Assembly (NCBI GenBank): GCA_903824675.1 | Contig: CAIJXV010000108.1 | Coordinates: 1-37,876, forward strand | Direction: 5' to 3' | DNA length: 37,876 bases | Origin: an uncultured bacterium | GTDB lineage: Bacteria; Verrucomicrobiota; Kiritimatiellia; CAIKKV01; CAIJXV01 | Notes under the pieces: generated by a model | The model's database searches: none | The model's input: the letters and a program-made list of their open reading frames with translations, nothing else | What the model was told of the DNA's origin: nothing | Part shown: piece by piece, positions 1 through 8,447 of the stretch | Layout of the letters: each line of letters starts with the position of its first letter | Numbering within the stretch: the first letter of the stretch is position 1 | Made by a program: the position numbers and the translations under genes

Positions 1-13
1 AAAAATCCATAGC

Positions 14-805
14 CTATGCATCCGATGAGATATGACGCACTCGTTCAACGTCTCCGCTCCAGAAATTCTGTTGGATTCCCTCGCCGGTTTCCAGCAGCAG
101 TTGGCCCTCTGGATTGATTCCAAGATACCGGCCGGAGACGATTTCCCCGCTGGTCTCGATTTGCAGCAGTTGGTCCCGCAAGGCATCTTTTTCGGACCAC
201 GCGGACCGGAGGTCGGCGGGCGAAGCGCACTGACGCGCGGCCGACTCCAGACCCCGGACCAGGGTCTGCAGAACGGCCTCAAGTTCGAAGGTCTGTCCGG
301 TCTCCAGTTGGAGCGAAGTGGCGGGTCGGCGCAATTGGGCGGGCGGAAGGTCGGCGTGGGTGAGGTTGACATTCAGTCCAATGCCCAGGACCAGGCGGTC
401 CGGCCGGGATCCGAATTCGAGCAGAAGTCCGGCGATTTTGCGATTGGATATCAGAACGTCATTCGGCCATTTGACCCGGGCCGGGAGGTTCCAGGCCGCC
501 AAACCCTGCACGATACCGAGCGCGGCAACCTGGCCGAGGAGGGGGGGAGCCACGGGGAATTGGGTGGGGTCGAGAAGAATGGAAAAAGTCAGACTCCGGC
601 CCGGCGGGGCGATCCACGTTCGATCCAATCGTCCCCGACCAGAGGTTTGGTGGATGGCCCGGACCAGATCACCGGGTTGAAGGTCCTCCAAATGCGTGAG
701 AGCCCATGAATTGGTGGAATCCAACTCGGGAAAAACCCATAACCGTCCGCCGTTGAAGCCGGACCCCGGTGGGCCTATGATAGGAGAGGCAGAAAAGCTT
801 TGCAT
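14..805 (-). CDS. birA: Biotin--[acetyl-CoA-carboxylase] ligase, catalytic form without HTH
   Basis: Activates biotin with ATP to biotinyl-AMP and transfers it to the lysine of biotin carboxyl carrier proteins in the cytoplasm. The 263-residue product carries the family hallmark GRGRLDRTW at residues 56-64, the biotin-binding KWPND at 112-116, and NRKIAGLLLE at 121-130. A BPL C-terminal beta domain ends the protein (about residues 218-258). There is no N-terminal helix-turn-helix, so it should be a stand-alone ligase and not the DNA-binding repressor type of E. coli. The ATG at 803-805 has no strong Shine-Dalgarno site. The gene is divergent from the next gene, with a 125-bp shared upstream region. 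The family assignment is secure. Confidence 0.95.
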   Translation of the reverse strand: MQSFSASPIIGPPGSGFNGGRLWVFPELDSTNSWALTHLEDLQPGDLVRAIHQTSGRGRLDRTWIAPPGRSLTFSILLDPTQFPVAPPLLGQVAALGIVQGLAAWNLPARVKWPNDVLISNRKIAGLLLEFGSRPDRLVLGIGLNVNLTHADLPPAQLRRPATSLQLETGQTFELEAVLQTLVRGLESAARQCASPADLRSAWSEKDALRDQLLQIETSGEIVSGRYLGINPEGQLLLETGEGIQQNFWSGDVERVRHISSDA

Positions 806-930
806 TTATTAGCCGAAACCGTTTATTTTAAAGGGATTGCAAAAAGTTTTCCGGTTCCGACGTCAGAGGATAAAAGGCGGACGCCTCTTTGGCAAGCGGA
901 TTGACGATCCTCGTTGATAAAGGAGCGAGA

Positions 931-1236
931 ATGACGGATCAACAGAATAGTGGATTGAAGAGCTCTTTTGACCTGGCCATGGAACGGATGGCGGCCAAAA
1001 CGGGGGGGATAACCCGGCTCAGTGATGCGCAAAAGGCGGCGATCGCCGATATCAGTCGCAAAACCCAGGCCAAAATCGCCGAATTCGAAATCATGTATCG
1101 GGATCGGATTGCCGCGGCCCGGAAGTCTGAAGATCCGGAAAAATTAAAGGCGGTTGAAGCTGAATATCAGCGAGAAATCGAGCGCGCAAGATCCCGTGAA
1201 GAAGCTGACAAAGAGCGAATCCGGCAAACCCCTTGA
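931..1236 (+). CDS. Small charged coiled-coil protein, unknown function
   Basis: 101 residues, rich in Lys, Glu, Arg and Ala, with a predicted long helix over roughly residues 35-98 (heptad-like pattern through IADISRKTQAKIAEFEIMYR). No signal peptide, cysteine or catalytic motif is visible. The start is taken at 931 because AAAGGAGCG lies at the right distance upstream; the frame is open further back, but those earlier codons lack a ribosome site. It is the first gene of a plus-strand run and ends 10 bp before the glycosyltransferase start chosen here. I do not recognise a named family. Confidence 0.7.
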   Translation: MTDQQNSGLKSSFDLAMERMAAKTGGITRLSDAQKAAIADISRKTQAKIAEFEIMYRDRIAAARKSEDPEKLKAVEAEYQREIERARSREEADKERIRQTP

Positions 1237-1246
1237 TTCGGAATCA

Positions 1247-2284
1247 ATGACCATGGACCAGTGTCTTCAGGCGGGATTGGCGGGTCGGCGGATACTGGTG
1301 GTCAAGTTAAGTTCATTGGGCGATTTGTTTCACGCCCTGCCGGCCGTCCGCCGATTGAAAACAGGGTTGGGCGTGACAGTTGACTGGGTGACGCAGAATG
1401 AGTACGCTGAATTGGTTGAATGTTTTACGGACGTAGAGCGGGTGATCCGGTTTCCACGACGCGGGTGGGGATCGGGTTGGAAAGCCTTTTGGCGTGATTT
1501 GCGGCGGGAGGAATACGCCGGAGTCATTGATTTTCAAGGCTTGTTGAAAAGCGCCGGGGTCACCCGGCTGGCGCGAACAGGATATCGGATGGGCCCCTCC
1601 TTCCAGCGCGAAGGGGCCGGCTGGTTTTATACGGAGTTGGCAGGGCCGGCGAATCGGACCCGCCATGCGGTGGACGAGTGCCTGGATGCGGTGCGGCGAC
1701 TGGGATTAGCGGATACTCCGGTGGAGTTTCCGGTGCGATTCCCGTCGATTCCTGTGGTGGGCGGTGGGCGGCCGCGGGTGGCTTTGGTTCCGCTGTCGCG
1801 GTGGCCGAGCAAGAACTGGCCGGTGGAGTCCTATGGCCGGTTGGCGCGGCAGTTACAGGATCGGTTGGGTGCGATGATCTACCTGATGGGCGGGCCGGGA
1901 GTTGAAGAGACGGCAGCTTGTGAGGTGATTGCCACCCAACTCGTTGCGGATCGGGTGATGAATTTGGCGGGGCGGACCCGTCTGGTCGAGATGGGGGGCT
2001 GGTTGCAGGGGATGGATCTGGTGATCGGAAACGATTCGGGTCCCCTGCACATGGCGGCGGCGACGGGGACGCCGGTATTGGCGCTTTTTGGTCCGACCGA
2101 TCCGGTGCGGTCCGGGCCCTACGGAGTGGGCCACCGGGTGTTGGCGCCGCCGGAAGGTGTTTGCCGGGGTTGCCGGCAACGGATTTGCCGGCGGCATGAC
2201 GGAGCCTGCCTGGCCGCTGTGACAGTGGAGCGGGTGCTGGAAAGCGCCGAAAGCATGTTGAAAGCGAAGCAGCATTATGATTGA
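1247..2284 (+). CDS. Glycosyltransferase family 9 (LPS heptosyltransferase-like)
   Basis: Expected to transfer a heptose or related sugar from an ADP-sugar to the lipopolysaccharide core at the inner face of the cytoplasmic membrane. About 345 residues, normal for WaaC/WaaF relatives. The N-terminal Rossmann strand ILVVKLSSLGDLFHALPAVR and the C-terminal donor-site block GNDSGPLHMAAATGTPVLALFGP are both classic GT9 signatures. The frame is open back to a TTG at 1154 overlapping the previous gene; I chose the ATG at 1247 (an ATG at 1253 is equally possible), because the homologous part begins shortly after. No clear Shine-Dalgarno is seen, so translational coupling with the upstream gene is likely. 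The tail has a Cys/Arg-rich stretch, CRGCRQRICRRHDGAC. The acceptor sugar cannot be told. Confidence 0.9.
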   Translation: MTMDQCLQAGLAGRRILVVKLSSLGDLFHALPAVRRLKTGLGVTVDWVTQNEYAELVECFTDVERVIRFPRRGWGSGWKAFWRDLRREEYAGVIDFQGLLKSAGVTRLARTGYRMGPSFQREGAGWFYTELAGPANRTRHAVDECLDAVRRLGLADTPVEFPVRFPSIPVVGGGRPRVALVPLSRWPSKNWPVESYGRLARQLQDRLGAMIYLMGGPGVEETAACEVIATQLVADRVMNLAGRTRLVEMGGWLQGMDLVIGNDSGPLHMAAATGTPVLALFGPTDPVRSGPYGVGHRVLAPPEGVCRGCRQRICRRHDGACLAAVTVERVLESAESMLKAKQHYD

Positions 2285-3284
2285 CGACGGCAAAGCGTGG
2301 CGACCGGGAATATGGATGGGCCGGTTGGTCCTCGTATTGGCTTTGGTTTGGGGCGTGACGGGATGTCGCGATTCAGCCGGGCGGCTGGACCGATTGGAAG
2401 AGGACACCCCGATGATCCGCAAGGCCATCGAGCGCAAGCGTCTGGGCGATGATGACGGGGCCATTTCCCTTTACGGCAAGGCTCTGGATAAGGATCCCAC
2501 CCTGGCACGGGCCCACCTGGAACTGGGATTCTTGCTGGATCATCCCACCCGCGATTATGTTTTGGCGATCTACCATTACCGGCGTTACCTGGACATCCGA
2601 CCGGGAACCGACAAGAAAGAGATGATCGAGGATCGAATCCGCATGGCCAAATTGGCGCTGGCCGCCAGTTTGTCCCCGACGACGAGTTCCGGCGCGGAGC
2701 GGATGATGACGTTTGAAAAGGAGAATGCCGGGCTCCGCCAGGAGAACGATTATCTCCGGAACGAACTGGCGGATCTTCGCGAGCGAATGCGCTTGCAAGG
2801 CGACGTCGCGGTTCCCACCGCCCCCACCGCATCGCCGTCCCTGGTGAAAATTGTCCCCGTCCCGGCGCCTCCTTTGAATTTGACCGATCCCGGCAGTTCG
2901 CAAGTCGCCGCCGGGGAGGAAGGGTCGCCGATCCTCGACGCTCCGCCACCGGAGACATCCATACCCTCCGGAGTCAAGCCGCCGGTGGCGTCGAACGTGA
3001 AACCGCCCGTGGTGTCGAACGTGAAACCGCCGGCGAACAATGTGAAGCCCGTCGCGCGTCCGGTTCGGTTGGTCTCGTCGTCCCCCGTGACGACCCGGAC
3101 GACCTCCATCAGCTCCGGCAAGGTGAAGCAGTACAAAGTGCAGAAGGGTGACAGCCTTTCGACGATTTCGATGAAAGTGTATGGGGACACCCGGCGGTGG
3201 CGGGATATTTACACCGCCAATCGGGCCAGTATGCGCAATGAGCGCGATTTGCGGGTGGGACAGGTTCTGCGGATTCCCCCGTGA
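2277..3284 (+). CDS. TPR and LysM domain lipoprotein
   Basis: A 335-residue envelope protein probably tethered to a membrane and binding peptidoglycan. The signal peptide ends in a lipobox (GVTGC) with Cys30 as the lipidated residue. TPR-like helices cover about residues 40-130, a short coiled coil about 145-180 (ENAGLRQENDYLRNELADL), then a Pro/Ala/Val linker with four imperfect VKPP-type repeats (about 235-260), and a C-terminal LysM domain at about 286-334 (VQKGDSLSTISMKVYGD, LRVGQVLRIPP). The start overlaps the glycosyltransferase stop by 8 bp, which points to co-translation. An inner ATG at 2316 would give a more compact signal peptide and is an alternative start. The LysM fold binds N-acetylglucosamine glycans in this family; the partner of the TPR part is unknown. 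Confidence 0.85.
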   Translation: MIDDGKAWRPGIWMGRLVLVLALVWGVTGCRDSAGRLDRLEEDTPMIRKAIERKRLGDDDGAISLYGKALDKDPTLARAHLELGFLLDHPTRDYVLAIYHYRRYLDIRPGTDKKEMIEDRIRMAKLALAASLSPTTSSGAERMMTFEKENAGLRQENDYLRNELADLRERMRLQGDVAVPTAPTASPSLVKIVPVPAPPLNLTDPGSSQVAAGEEGSPILDAPPPETSIPSGVKPPVASNVKPPVVSNVKPPANNVKPVARPVRLVSSSPVTTRTTSISSGKVKQYKVQKGDSLSTISMKVYGDTRRWRDIYTANRASMRNERDLRVGQVLRIPP

Positions 3285-3330
3285 CCCTCCGGTGAGGGAA
3301 TGCGGTAATCAAACGGAAAGGAAATGACCG

Positions 3331-4065
3331 ATGAGCGACACCGATTTTTTTGACAGCGATTTGAGCCGGCAACGTGCCAATGTCTCCCGGCAAAGCCTGG
3401 CCGGACAGGCTCGGGAGAGTGGGAGCGGGGTGCATTACGATGAAATCCCGGTCCGTCCGGTTTCAGAGTTAAATCTCACCCGTCTGGCGCGCCAACGGGA
3501 GCAGATCAATGCCCAGGTTTCCGGGCAGGCCAAGGAGATTGAACAACTGAAGCGGCGGCAGACCGAAATCGAACGCCAGCGCCAGGAGGCGGATGAGACG
3601 TTGCGCAAGCAGGACACTTACGAGCGCGGGCGCGGGGAAATGATCGACCGGTTTAATCAGAGCGTCATCGCGTTGGAGAAGCAGGAGAACCGGGCCACCC
3701 GTATGGCCCAGCTCTATGCCAATACCCGGCAGCAGTTCAATGCCCTGCGCCAGGAGGTGGAGGCGGTCGATCTGGAGAGTTGCCCCGACGGCGCGCTGCG
3801 CGACGAATTAGGTAAAGCGGTGGCGGTCATCGATAGCGCCCGCCTGGAATACAACAAGTTGTTGGCGGTGGTGGAGGCCTCCGAGGCGGAAATGGGCGCC
3901 TCGCCGGCGGCCAAAATAGCCGCCATGGAACCCGCCTTGACGATCGATGATGAGCCCGAACGGGATTTCGTCGGCTGGATGAAAATCGGTGTGGCCCTAA
4001 CCCTGCCCCTGGGGGTCTTGATCCTCCTGTTGGGTGTCGTGATGTGGGTTTTGTTGAAAGCCTGA
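3331..4065 (+). CDS. Coiled-coil protein with C-terminal membrane anchor
   Basis: 244 residues of unknown function. A long Gln/Glu/Arg-rich coiled coil spans about residues 50-130, including QAKEIEQLKRRQTEIERQRQ. One hydrophobic helix near the C-terminus (about 218-242, LTLPLGVLILLLGVVMWVLL) would anchor it with nearly the whole chain in the cytoplasm. No signal peptide. GGAAAGGA precedes the ATG at a suitable distance. It lies 46 bp after the LysM lipoprotein and 24 bp before another single-anchor protein of similar design, so the three are likely one transcript. The topology suggests a scaffold or septation/envelope adaptor, but that is only a guess from shape. Confidence 0.75.
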   Translation: MSDTDFFDSDLSRQRANVSRQSLAGQARESGSGVHYDEIPVRPVSELNLTRLARQREQINAQVSGQAKEIEQLKRRQTEIERQRQEADETLRKQDTYERGRGEMIDRFNQSVIALEKQENRATRMAQLYANTRQQFNALRQEVEAVDLESCPDGALRDELGKAVAVIDSARLEYNKLLAVVEASEAEMGASPAAKIAAMEPALTIDDEPERDFVGWMKIGVALTLPLGVLILLLGVVMWVLLKA

Positions 4066-4089
4066 ACACGACTGTAGAGCGGATATACC

Positions 4090-4554
4090 ATGGCCCGCAA
4101 AATTAAACGAAATATTGCGCTGGAGAATCGGCGGAAGGATCTGGATGAAGAACTTCAGTCGGTTCAGCGCGAATTGCGTCGACGCCTTCGGGAGGATAAA
4201 AACCGTCCGGATCCGATAGCGGTGCTACGCCGTATTTGGACGGGAGGGGAAGAGGCGACAGAGAGTCCACGCCCTGCGTCCGGATCGGCGGCGGTCCCGC
4301 CGGTCGTGAATTCCCCCGGGGGGGGAGCCGACCGCCCGGCTCCGGTGGCGGGCGAGAACGGGTCGGGCGAAGCGGCCCCTTCACCGGGCCCCGTCCGGCG
4401 GGGCGATGCGCGATTCGCCAGTTATTTTGTCACCGGAGGATTGCATGGCATTGAACCCCTGCGCCATGAAAAAAGAATTCTTCGCAACCGGGCGATTGCC
4501 TGGCTGGTGCTTTTTTTGTTTATTCTGATCACGGTCTACGTGATCTTTTTTTAA
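4090..4554 (+). CDS. Small protein with basic N-terminal helix and C-terminal membrane anchor
   Basis: 154 residues. The first 40 are a highly charged helix (Arg/Lys/Glu), the middle (about 55-105) is a disordered Pro/Gly/Ala/Ser stretch, and a conserved-looking segment ARFASYFVTGGLHGIEPLRH precedes a terminal hydrophobic helix (AIAWLVLFLFILITVYVIFF) that runs to the stop codon. This is a tail-anchored layout, like the gene before it, and no signal peptide is seen. No strong Shine-Dalgarno lies before the ATG. It ends 40 bp before the converging lipoprotein gene. Not recognised as a named family. Confidence 0.65.
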   Translation: MARKIKRNIALENRRKDLDEELQSVQRELRRRLREDKNRPDPIAVLRRIWTGGEEATESPRPASGSAAVPPVVNSPGGGADRPAPVAGENGSGEAAPSPGPVRRGDARFASYFVTGGLHGIEPLRHEKRILRNRAIAWLVLFLFILITVYVIFF

Positions 4555-4594
4555 GCCGTCGTTATGGCGGCGGACGTTACCGTCCCTTTGATGG

Positions 4595-5821
4595 TTATCG
4601 GGGGGGGGCGATCAGGGCCGGCTGGGGGTCGGTTATCGGATCGATATCGCGGCAAAATGAGACCCATGTTTTTCCCCGCCGGGTGAGAGGGCGTGTGACC
4701 TTCATCCGCCGAATCACCATCCCATTGGGATGATAAAAGACGACGTCAAAAGATCCGAGATTGGCGGGGCAGGGAACACGGGCAACGCCCATCCATTGCG
4801 GGAGGGTGACCCAGTAGCGGTCATCCGGCATCTCCATGGCCAGAAGCCCCAGCCGGACCAAGGACCCCAGGTTTTCGTTGACCTGGCTGATGGCATTGCC
4901 GATCGCGACTTTCATGGCGATTCGGGCGGCGGTTTTTGACGTTTTCCGGAGGGCCAGTTCGCTCCACGTTTTGCGGGATAATTCATCGGTGGAGGTGAAT
5001 AAATAACCGCGTCCCAGGCAGATTCCGTTGGCGAAAATTTCAGCGTAGGGTGATTTTTGAACGACATTTCCATCCGGCGATTCAAGGCCCACCCGCGGTG
5101 CGGTTTGTCCGAAATTCAAAAAACAAACCAATTCGGAGGAGCCTGCAGGGATTGGGGCGGGAAGGGGAACGAGGGTGTTGGTTGAGGCATTGGCGGCGGG
5201 GGTGAGCCGACCTGTGGGTGGATCGATCCGGACCAAGCGATTGGATTCGCCGGCCAACCGGTATTGCATTTGCGCGTTATCGAAATCCCCGGCGAGTTCA
5301 AAAGTCAATCCGGCCATATACCGGCTATAGGAATCCTCGGGGAAAGTGCCGCGATTTTCCTGACGGCGGACGATATTCCGGCCTTCGACGGCGGCATCAT
5401 CCCATCGACCCTGGGCGAGATAGTTTTTGGCGAGAAAGGTGTGGAGGAGCGTTTGTTCGTAAGGAAAGCCACGAAAAGCGAGCGCCCGGTCATTGATCAT
5501 CATGCTGGCCGCGGCTTTGGAGGCGCTATGGGTTTCGAGATCTTCCTCCAGTTGAACGGCGGCCAGCCAATCCCGGGTGCTTTCTTCGTATTTGAAGAGG
5601 GATTGTCGGATCATTCCGCGCTCCATGAGGAAGAGCACGCGATCCTTGTCGTTATCCGGCAGGTTGGCGAGGTTTTCTTCAGCGCCTTGCAAGTGGCCAG
5701 AGGCGTATTGGGAACGCGCCTGGTTCAAGGGCGGCGTGGCGCATCCCGAGGCCAGCAGAAGGGCGGCGCCGAGGAGGACCACGCCGTCGCAGGGGATGAG
5801 CCGGCGGCGGCGGGGTGTCAT
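4595..5821 (-). CDS. TPR-type outer-membrane lipoprotein (COG3014-like)
   Basis: 408 residues with a basic N-terminus, a hydrophobic core and a lipobox (LLASGC, Cys27). Residues 30-190 are alpha-helical TPR-like (for example FLAKNYLAQGRWDDAAVEGR and MAGLTFELAGDFDNAQMQYR). The C-terminal half looks beta-rich, with conserved-looking blocks LVCFLNFGQTAPR and RIAMKVAIGNAISQVNENLG. It begins 4 bp after the lpoB stop, so both are made from one message. From memory it resembles COG3014 lipoproteins, which often sit next to lpoB-type genes; its biochemical role is not established. It probably works with LpoB in envelope or peptidoglycan assembly. Confidence 0.75.
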   Translation of the reverse strand: MTPRRRRLIPCDGVVLLGAALLLASGCATPPLNQARSQYASGHLQGAEENLANLPDNDKDRVLFLMERGMIRQSLFKYEESTRDWLAAVQLEEDLETHSASKAAASMMINDRALAFRGFPYEQTLLHTFLAKNYLAQGRWDDAAVEGRNIVRRQENRGTFPEDSYSRYMAGLTFELAGDFDNAQMQYRLAGESNRLVRIDPPTGRLTPAANASTNTLVPLPAPIPAGSSELVCFLNFGQTAPRVGLESPDGNVVQKSPYAEIFANGICLGRGYLFTSTDELSRKTWSELALRKTSKTAARIAMKVAIGNAISQVNENLGSLVRLGLLAMEMPDDRYWVTLPQWMGVARVPCPANLGSFDVVFYHPNGMVIRRMKVTRPLTRRGKTWVSFCRDIDPITDPQPALIAPPR

Positions 5822-5825
5822 GGGA

Positions 5826-6440
5826 TTACCATCCTATGATCGGCTTGCTTTCCACCCGGGCGCGTTCATATTGCTTTTGCCAGGTGATCAAGCCCGTGGT
5901 GAGATCGGTGATTTCCAGGGTCATCTGGTAAAACACCTCTTCTTTGCGCGCTAAGCGGACTTCCTTGGGGGCCTTTTTGATGATTTCGATCAAGGACCCC
6001 GAGATGATGTAATTGGCACCGAGCTCTTTCCCAATGGCCATGCGGGTTTCCGGGGTGCAGTTGGCCAGCTGATAGCCTTTTTCCCGCAGCATATCGTCGC
6101 GGCGGGATTCATTCACGAAGTTGGCTTTGCCGGCATCCAGTATGCCCCCGCGCATCGTGTCGGTGATGGCTTTGGTGTCCACATGCCGGGTGGTGCGGTT
6201 TTGGATTCCCATGATTACAAAGGTCGGCTTGCCCGGGAGACCTTTCAGGAAGCCGCTGGACAGGATGTCCTGACCGGATGCGCTCCCCAGCCATTTGAGG
6301 TCGGAGTAATCGTATTTGGCTTCCATCGGCTTGGCTTTGTCAACGTCCACGGGTGCAACCGAGGCTTTGAAAGCCGTGCAACCACCGCTGAAAACTGCGA
6401 GCAATCCGATACCGGCGACACAGGCGAAATGCTTCATCAT
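5826..6440 (-). CDS. lpoB: Penicillin-binding protein activator LpoB-like lipoprotein
   Basis: In enterobacteria LpoB is an outer-membrane lipoprotein that reaches through the periplasm and stimulates the bifunctional peptidoglycan synthase PBP1B. Here a 204-residue product has a lipobox (FSGGC, Cys21) and the core of the family: FVIMGIQNRTTRHVDTKAIT, then a block with a Glu-Ser-Arg-Arg-Asp-Asp run, GKELGANYIISGSLIEI, and the strand FYQMTLEITDLTTGLITWQK ahead of a final GW. The frame opens upstream to 6494, but AGAAGGAGC sits just before the tandem ATGs at 6440/6437, which fixes the start. The next gene follows after 4 bp. The cognate synthase is not in this window, so the target is inferred from the family only. 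Confidence 0.85.
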   Translation of the reverse strand: MMKHFACVAGIGLLAVFSGGCTAFKASVAPVDVDKAKPMEAKYDYSDLKWLGSASGQDILSSGFLKGLPGKPTFVIMGIQNRTTRHVDTKAITDTMRGGILDAGKANFVNESRRDDMLREKGYQLANCTPETRMAIGKELGANYIISGSLIEIIKKAPKEVRLARKEEVFYQMTLEITDLTTGLITWQKQYERARVESKPIIGW

Positions 6441-6851
6441 GAGAGGCTCCTTCTTAAATGGCCAAATTATAAGGCAGTTATAAGGGACAATCAATATCGA
6501 TATTTTCGGGTGTCGCGACCATGGAGCGTCTCACGCAGAGTCGCACAAGGTTCAGATAGAGTTAAATAAGAGGAAGGCAGGGCCGTGTGATCCCGCTTCA
6601 GAATCGGAATCACCCGTCCCCCGTTCTAATGAAGCCAAGTGGAGAAGATGACTTTTACTCTTACAAGAAAGTGGACGGGACATTCCGCAGCCCTGTGCGG
6701 GATGACACGGCCGTTCTTCACTCTGCGAACATGCGTCTGAACCTTGAGGAACTCTGCGAGAGCCTCTCCGCTTGTGAGAGAAGATAAATCCCCGGATTGA
6801 ATGCAAATGGGCCAATCACCCACTCTTAGCTAGTAAGGACCACACGATGAA
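6441..6851. other. Intergenic region upstream of lpoB
   Basis: About 410 bp with no convincing gene. Short open frames on both strands (6552-6815, 6587-6787) exist only because the centre is an imperfect palindrome, listed separately at 6534-6758. The lpoB promoter must lie here on the minus strand, but I see no clear -35/-10 pair. Confidence 0.6.
6534..6758. repeat. 225-bp nested imperfect palindrome
   Basis: Outer arms 6534-6556 and 6736-6758 are reverse complements at 20 of 23 positions (CGCAGAGT....CAAGGTTCAGA). Inside them, 6581-6596 and 6697-6712 match at 15 of 16 (GGCCGTGTgATCCCGC). A third, weaker pair of CCGTCC-containing arms lies further in. The transcript would fold into one long hairpin. 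No transposase is nearby. It could be a fold-back or MITE-like element, or a structured RNA. Confidence 0.7.
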
Positions 6852-8447
6852 TCAGCCCAGTTCGGGACCGGCAATTGCAAAAAGTTGATCCGGCCGGCCC
6901 GCGATGGGGTTGGTCTCCCGATACATGCGCAGAAGGGTTCGTTGGGTGATGAATCCCCGGGTTTTGAGCAGGTCAAGCGTGCGGGTCTGGGACTCGGGCA
7001 CATCCAACACCACGGCCTGTCCGGAAAGGGAACCGAGGGCGGTGCCGATCAACGACTCGGCGAACGCCGCGGAGGGCGCGACAACCGGACCCACCTGGTT
7101 GAAATGAAAACCGCGCCGGCCCAGACAAAAAGCGGACGGTTGATCCACGCCGATCCACGCCAGGTGGGGGGCCTCCTGAAAGAGGCGGGTCAACAGGGCG
7201 GAGCGGTCTACGCCGAAAGCCGCCCGGTCGGCGGCGATGACTCCGGGGAGATCGCCCGGGACCATGGGTCGGACCGCCGAGGAGGAGGGGGCCGCAACTA
7301 CCGGCAGTGCGCGGGTCACCATCCGGTGGAGGAGATATTCATCTTTGAACCCCAGCCGGTCGTAAAGCGCCTTTCCATCCGGAGTGGCGTCGAGTTTAAC
7401 GGAGGGGATATTCCGCAACGCCTCAAGCGCCGTGGACATCAGGCTCCGTCCGACTCCCTGTCGGCGGAATTCGGGATCGACGAGAACCATGCCAATCCAG
7501 GCGACCTTCTGGTCATAAACGGCCGCGAGGGTTGACCCGATGACTTTCCCGTTGTGAACCGCCACCCAGTAGGTTTCGGAAAACTGTTTAAAAAAGAAGG
7601 AGAGATCCGCTTCGGTCTGATTCCACCCGGCGATATTCTTCAGGCGCATGATATCCGGGAGATCGGAGGGGACGACCGGGCGGACCTGAATTCCGCCGGC
7701 CCCGGAATAGCGGGGATTTTTGCGCAGGCGGGCGATGCGATCGTTGAGCCAGGGGATTAGGTTGGTGAGAATGGAATCGACAATGGCCCGTCCGGTTTCG
7801 GGTGACGCCTTTTTGGGGAAACCGAGGTCGCCAGCGGGATTGAAGTGGCCGACCCCAAAGGTGGTGAGATCCGTGCGGGAGAGAGGGTAGGGTTCCCGGG
7901 GATCGACGGGCATGCCGGGGCCGGGTTTTCTGACCAAGTCGGGGCGAAGCGCCATCATCAGGGAGGTTTCCCATTCACCGACATGAATTTCAGGGCGGGG
8001 ATGGGCCTGGGTATCCACCACGTTGGGATCACAGCGCACCCAAAAGTCGACCAACAAGATTTTTAACGGACGATCCCGTCGATTCCAATCGCGGCAGGCG
8101 GGGGTCAGACTGAAATTCCCGCCATGACCATTGAGTACGATGAGGATTTTGAAGTTTTGGCGTTCGGCCTCTTCGGCCAGATCGCGGACCACATGCATCA
8201 GGGTTTCCGGGGTGAGGCCGAAGGTGCCCCGGAACCCGCTATGTTCCAGACAATTGCTGTAGGGAAGAGTGGGGAGCAAGGCGGCGTCGAGCGCATCGGC
8301 GATGGGGCGGGCAAACGTATCGGCCTCGATCCAGTCGGTGCCGACGGGCAGATGAGCGCTGTGTTGTTCGATGGAGCCGATGGGCAGGATGATGACATCT
8401 CCGGTAAACAGTTGCCAATCAACCGTAGTCGCATTTGAATCGATCAT
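6852..8447 (-). CDS. Creatininase-family amidohydrolase fused to two GNAT-type acetyltransferase domains
   Basis: 531 residues in three parts. Residues 1-240 are a creatininase-family domain: metal-binding SIEQH (Glu27, His29), Asp38 in PVGTD and NGHGGN (His108). This family hydrolyses cyclic or linear amides with two metal ions; NGHGGN replaces the NGHYEN of true creatininase, so creatinine need not be the substrate. Residues about 253-378 form a GNAT N-acetyltransferase with the acetyl-CoA loop RRQGVG at 328-333. Residues about 393-531 resemble the YitH/HolE-type second GNAT domain that often follows a first one. CAGGAG lies 8 bp before the ATG. The gene stands alone on the minus strand. 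No frameshift is needed to read through the joins. The substrate is unknown. Confidence 0.85.
   Translation of the reverse strand: MIDSNATTVDWQLFTGDVIILPIGSIEQHSAHLPVGTDWIEADTFARPIADALDAALLPTLPYSNCLEHSGFRGTFGLTPETLMHVVRDLAEEAERQNFKILIVLNGHGGNFSLTPACRDWNRRDRPLKILLVDFWVRCDPNVVDTQAHPRPEIHVGEWETSLMMALRPDLVRKPGPGMPVDPREPYPLSRTDLTTFGVGHFNPAGDLGFPKKASPETGRAIVDSILTNLIPWLNDRIARLRKNPRYSGAGGIQVRPVVPSDLPDIMRLKNIAGWNQTEADLSFFFKQFSETYWVAVHNGKVIGSTLAAVYDQKVAWIGMVLVDPEFRRQGVGRSLMSTALEALRNIPSVKLDATPDGKALYDRLGFKDEYLLHRMVTRALPVVAAPSSSAVRPMVPGDLPGVIAADRAAFGVDRSALLTRLFQEAPHLAWIGVDQPSAFCLGRRGFHFNQVGPVVAPSAAFAESLIGTALGSLSGQAVVLDVPESQTRTLDLLKTRGFITQRTLLRMYRETNPIAGRPDQLFAIAGPELG

Noticed and set aside
1853-2464. 203-codon minus-strand open frame
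   Set aside because: Antisense to the GT9 and lipoprotein genes, Pro/Arg/His-rich, no ribosome site or motif.
5264-5839. 191-codon plus-strand open frame
   Set aside because: Opposite the TPR lipoprotein gene, whose lipobox and coupling to lpoB are convincing.
6552-6815. Short frames on both strands upstream of lpoB
   Set aside because: They coincide with the 6534-6758 palindrome, which mirrors the reading frames; no protein-like features.
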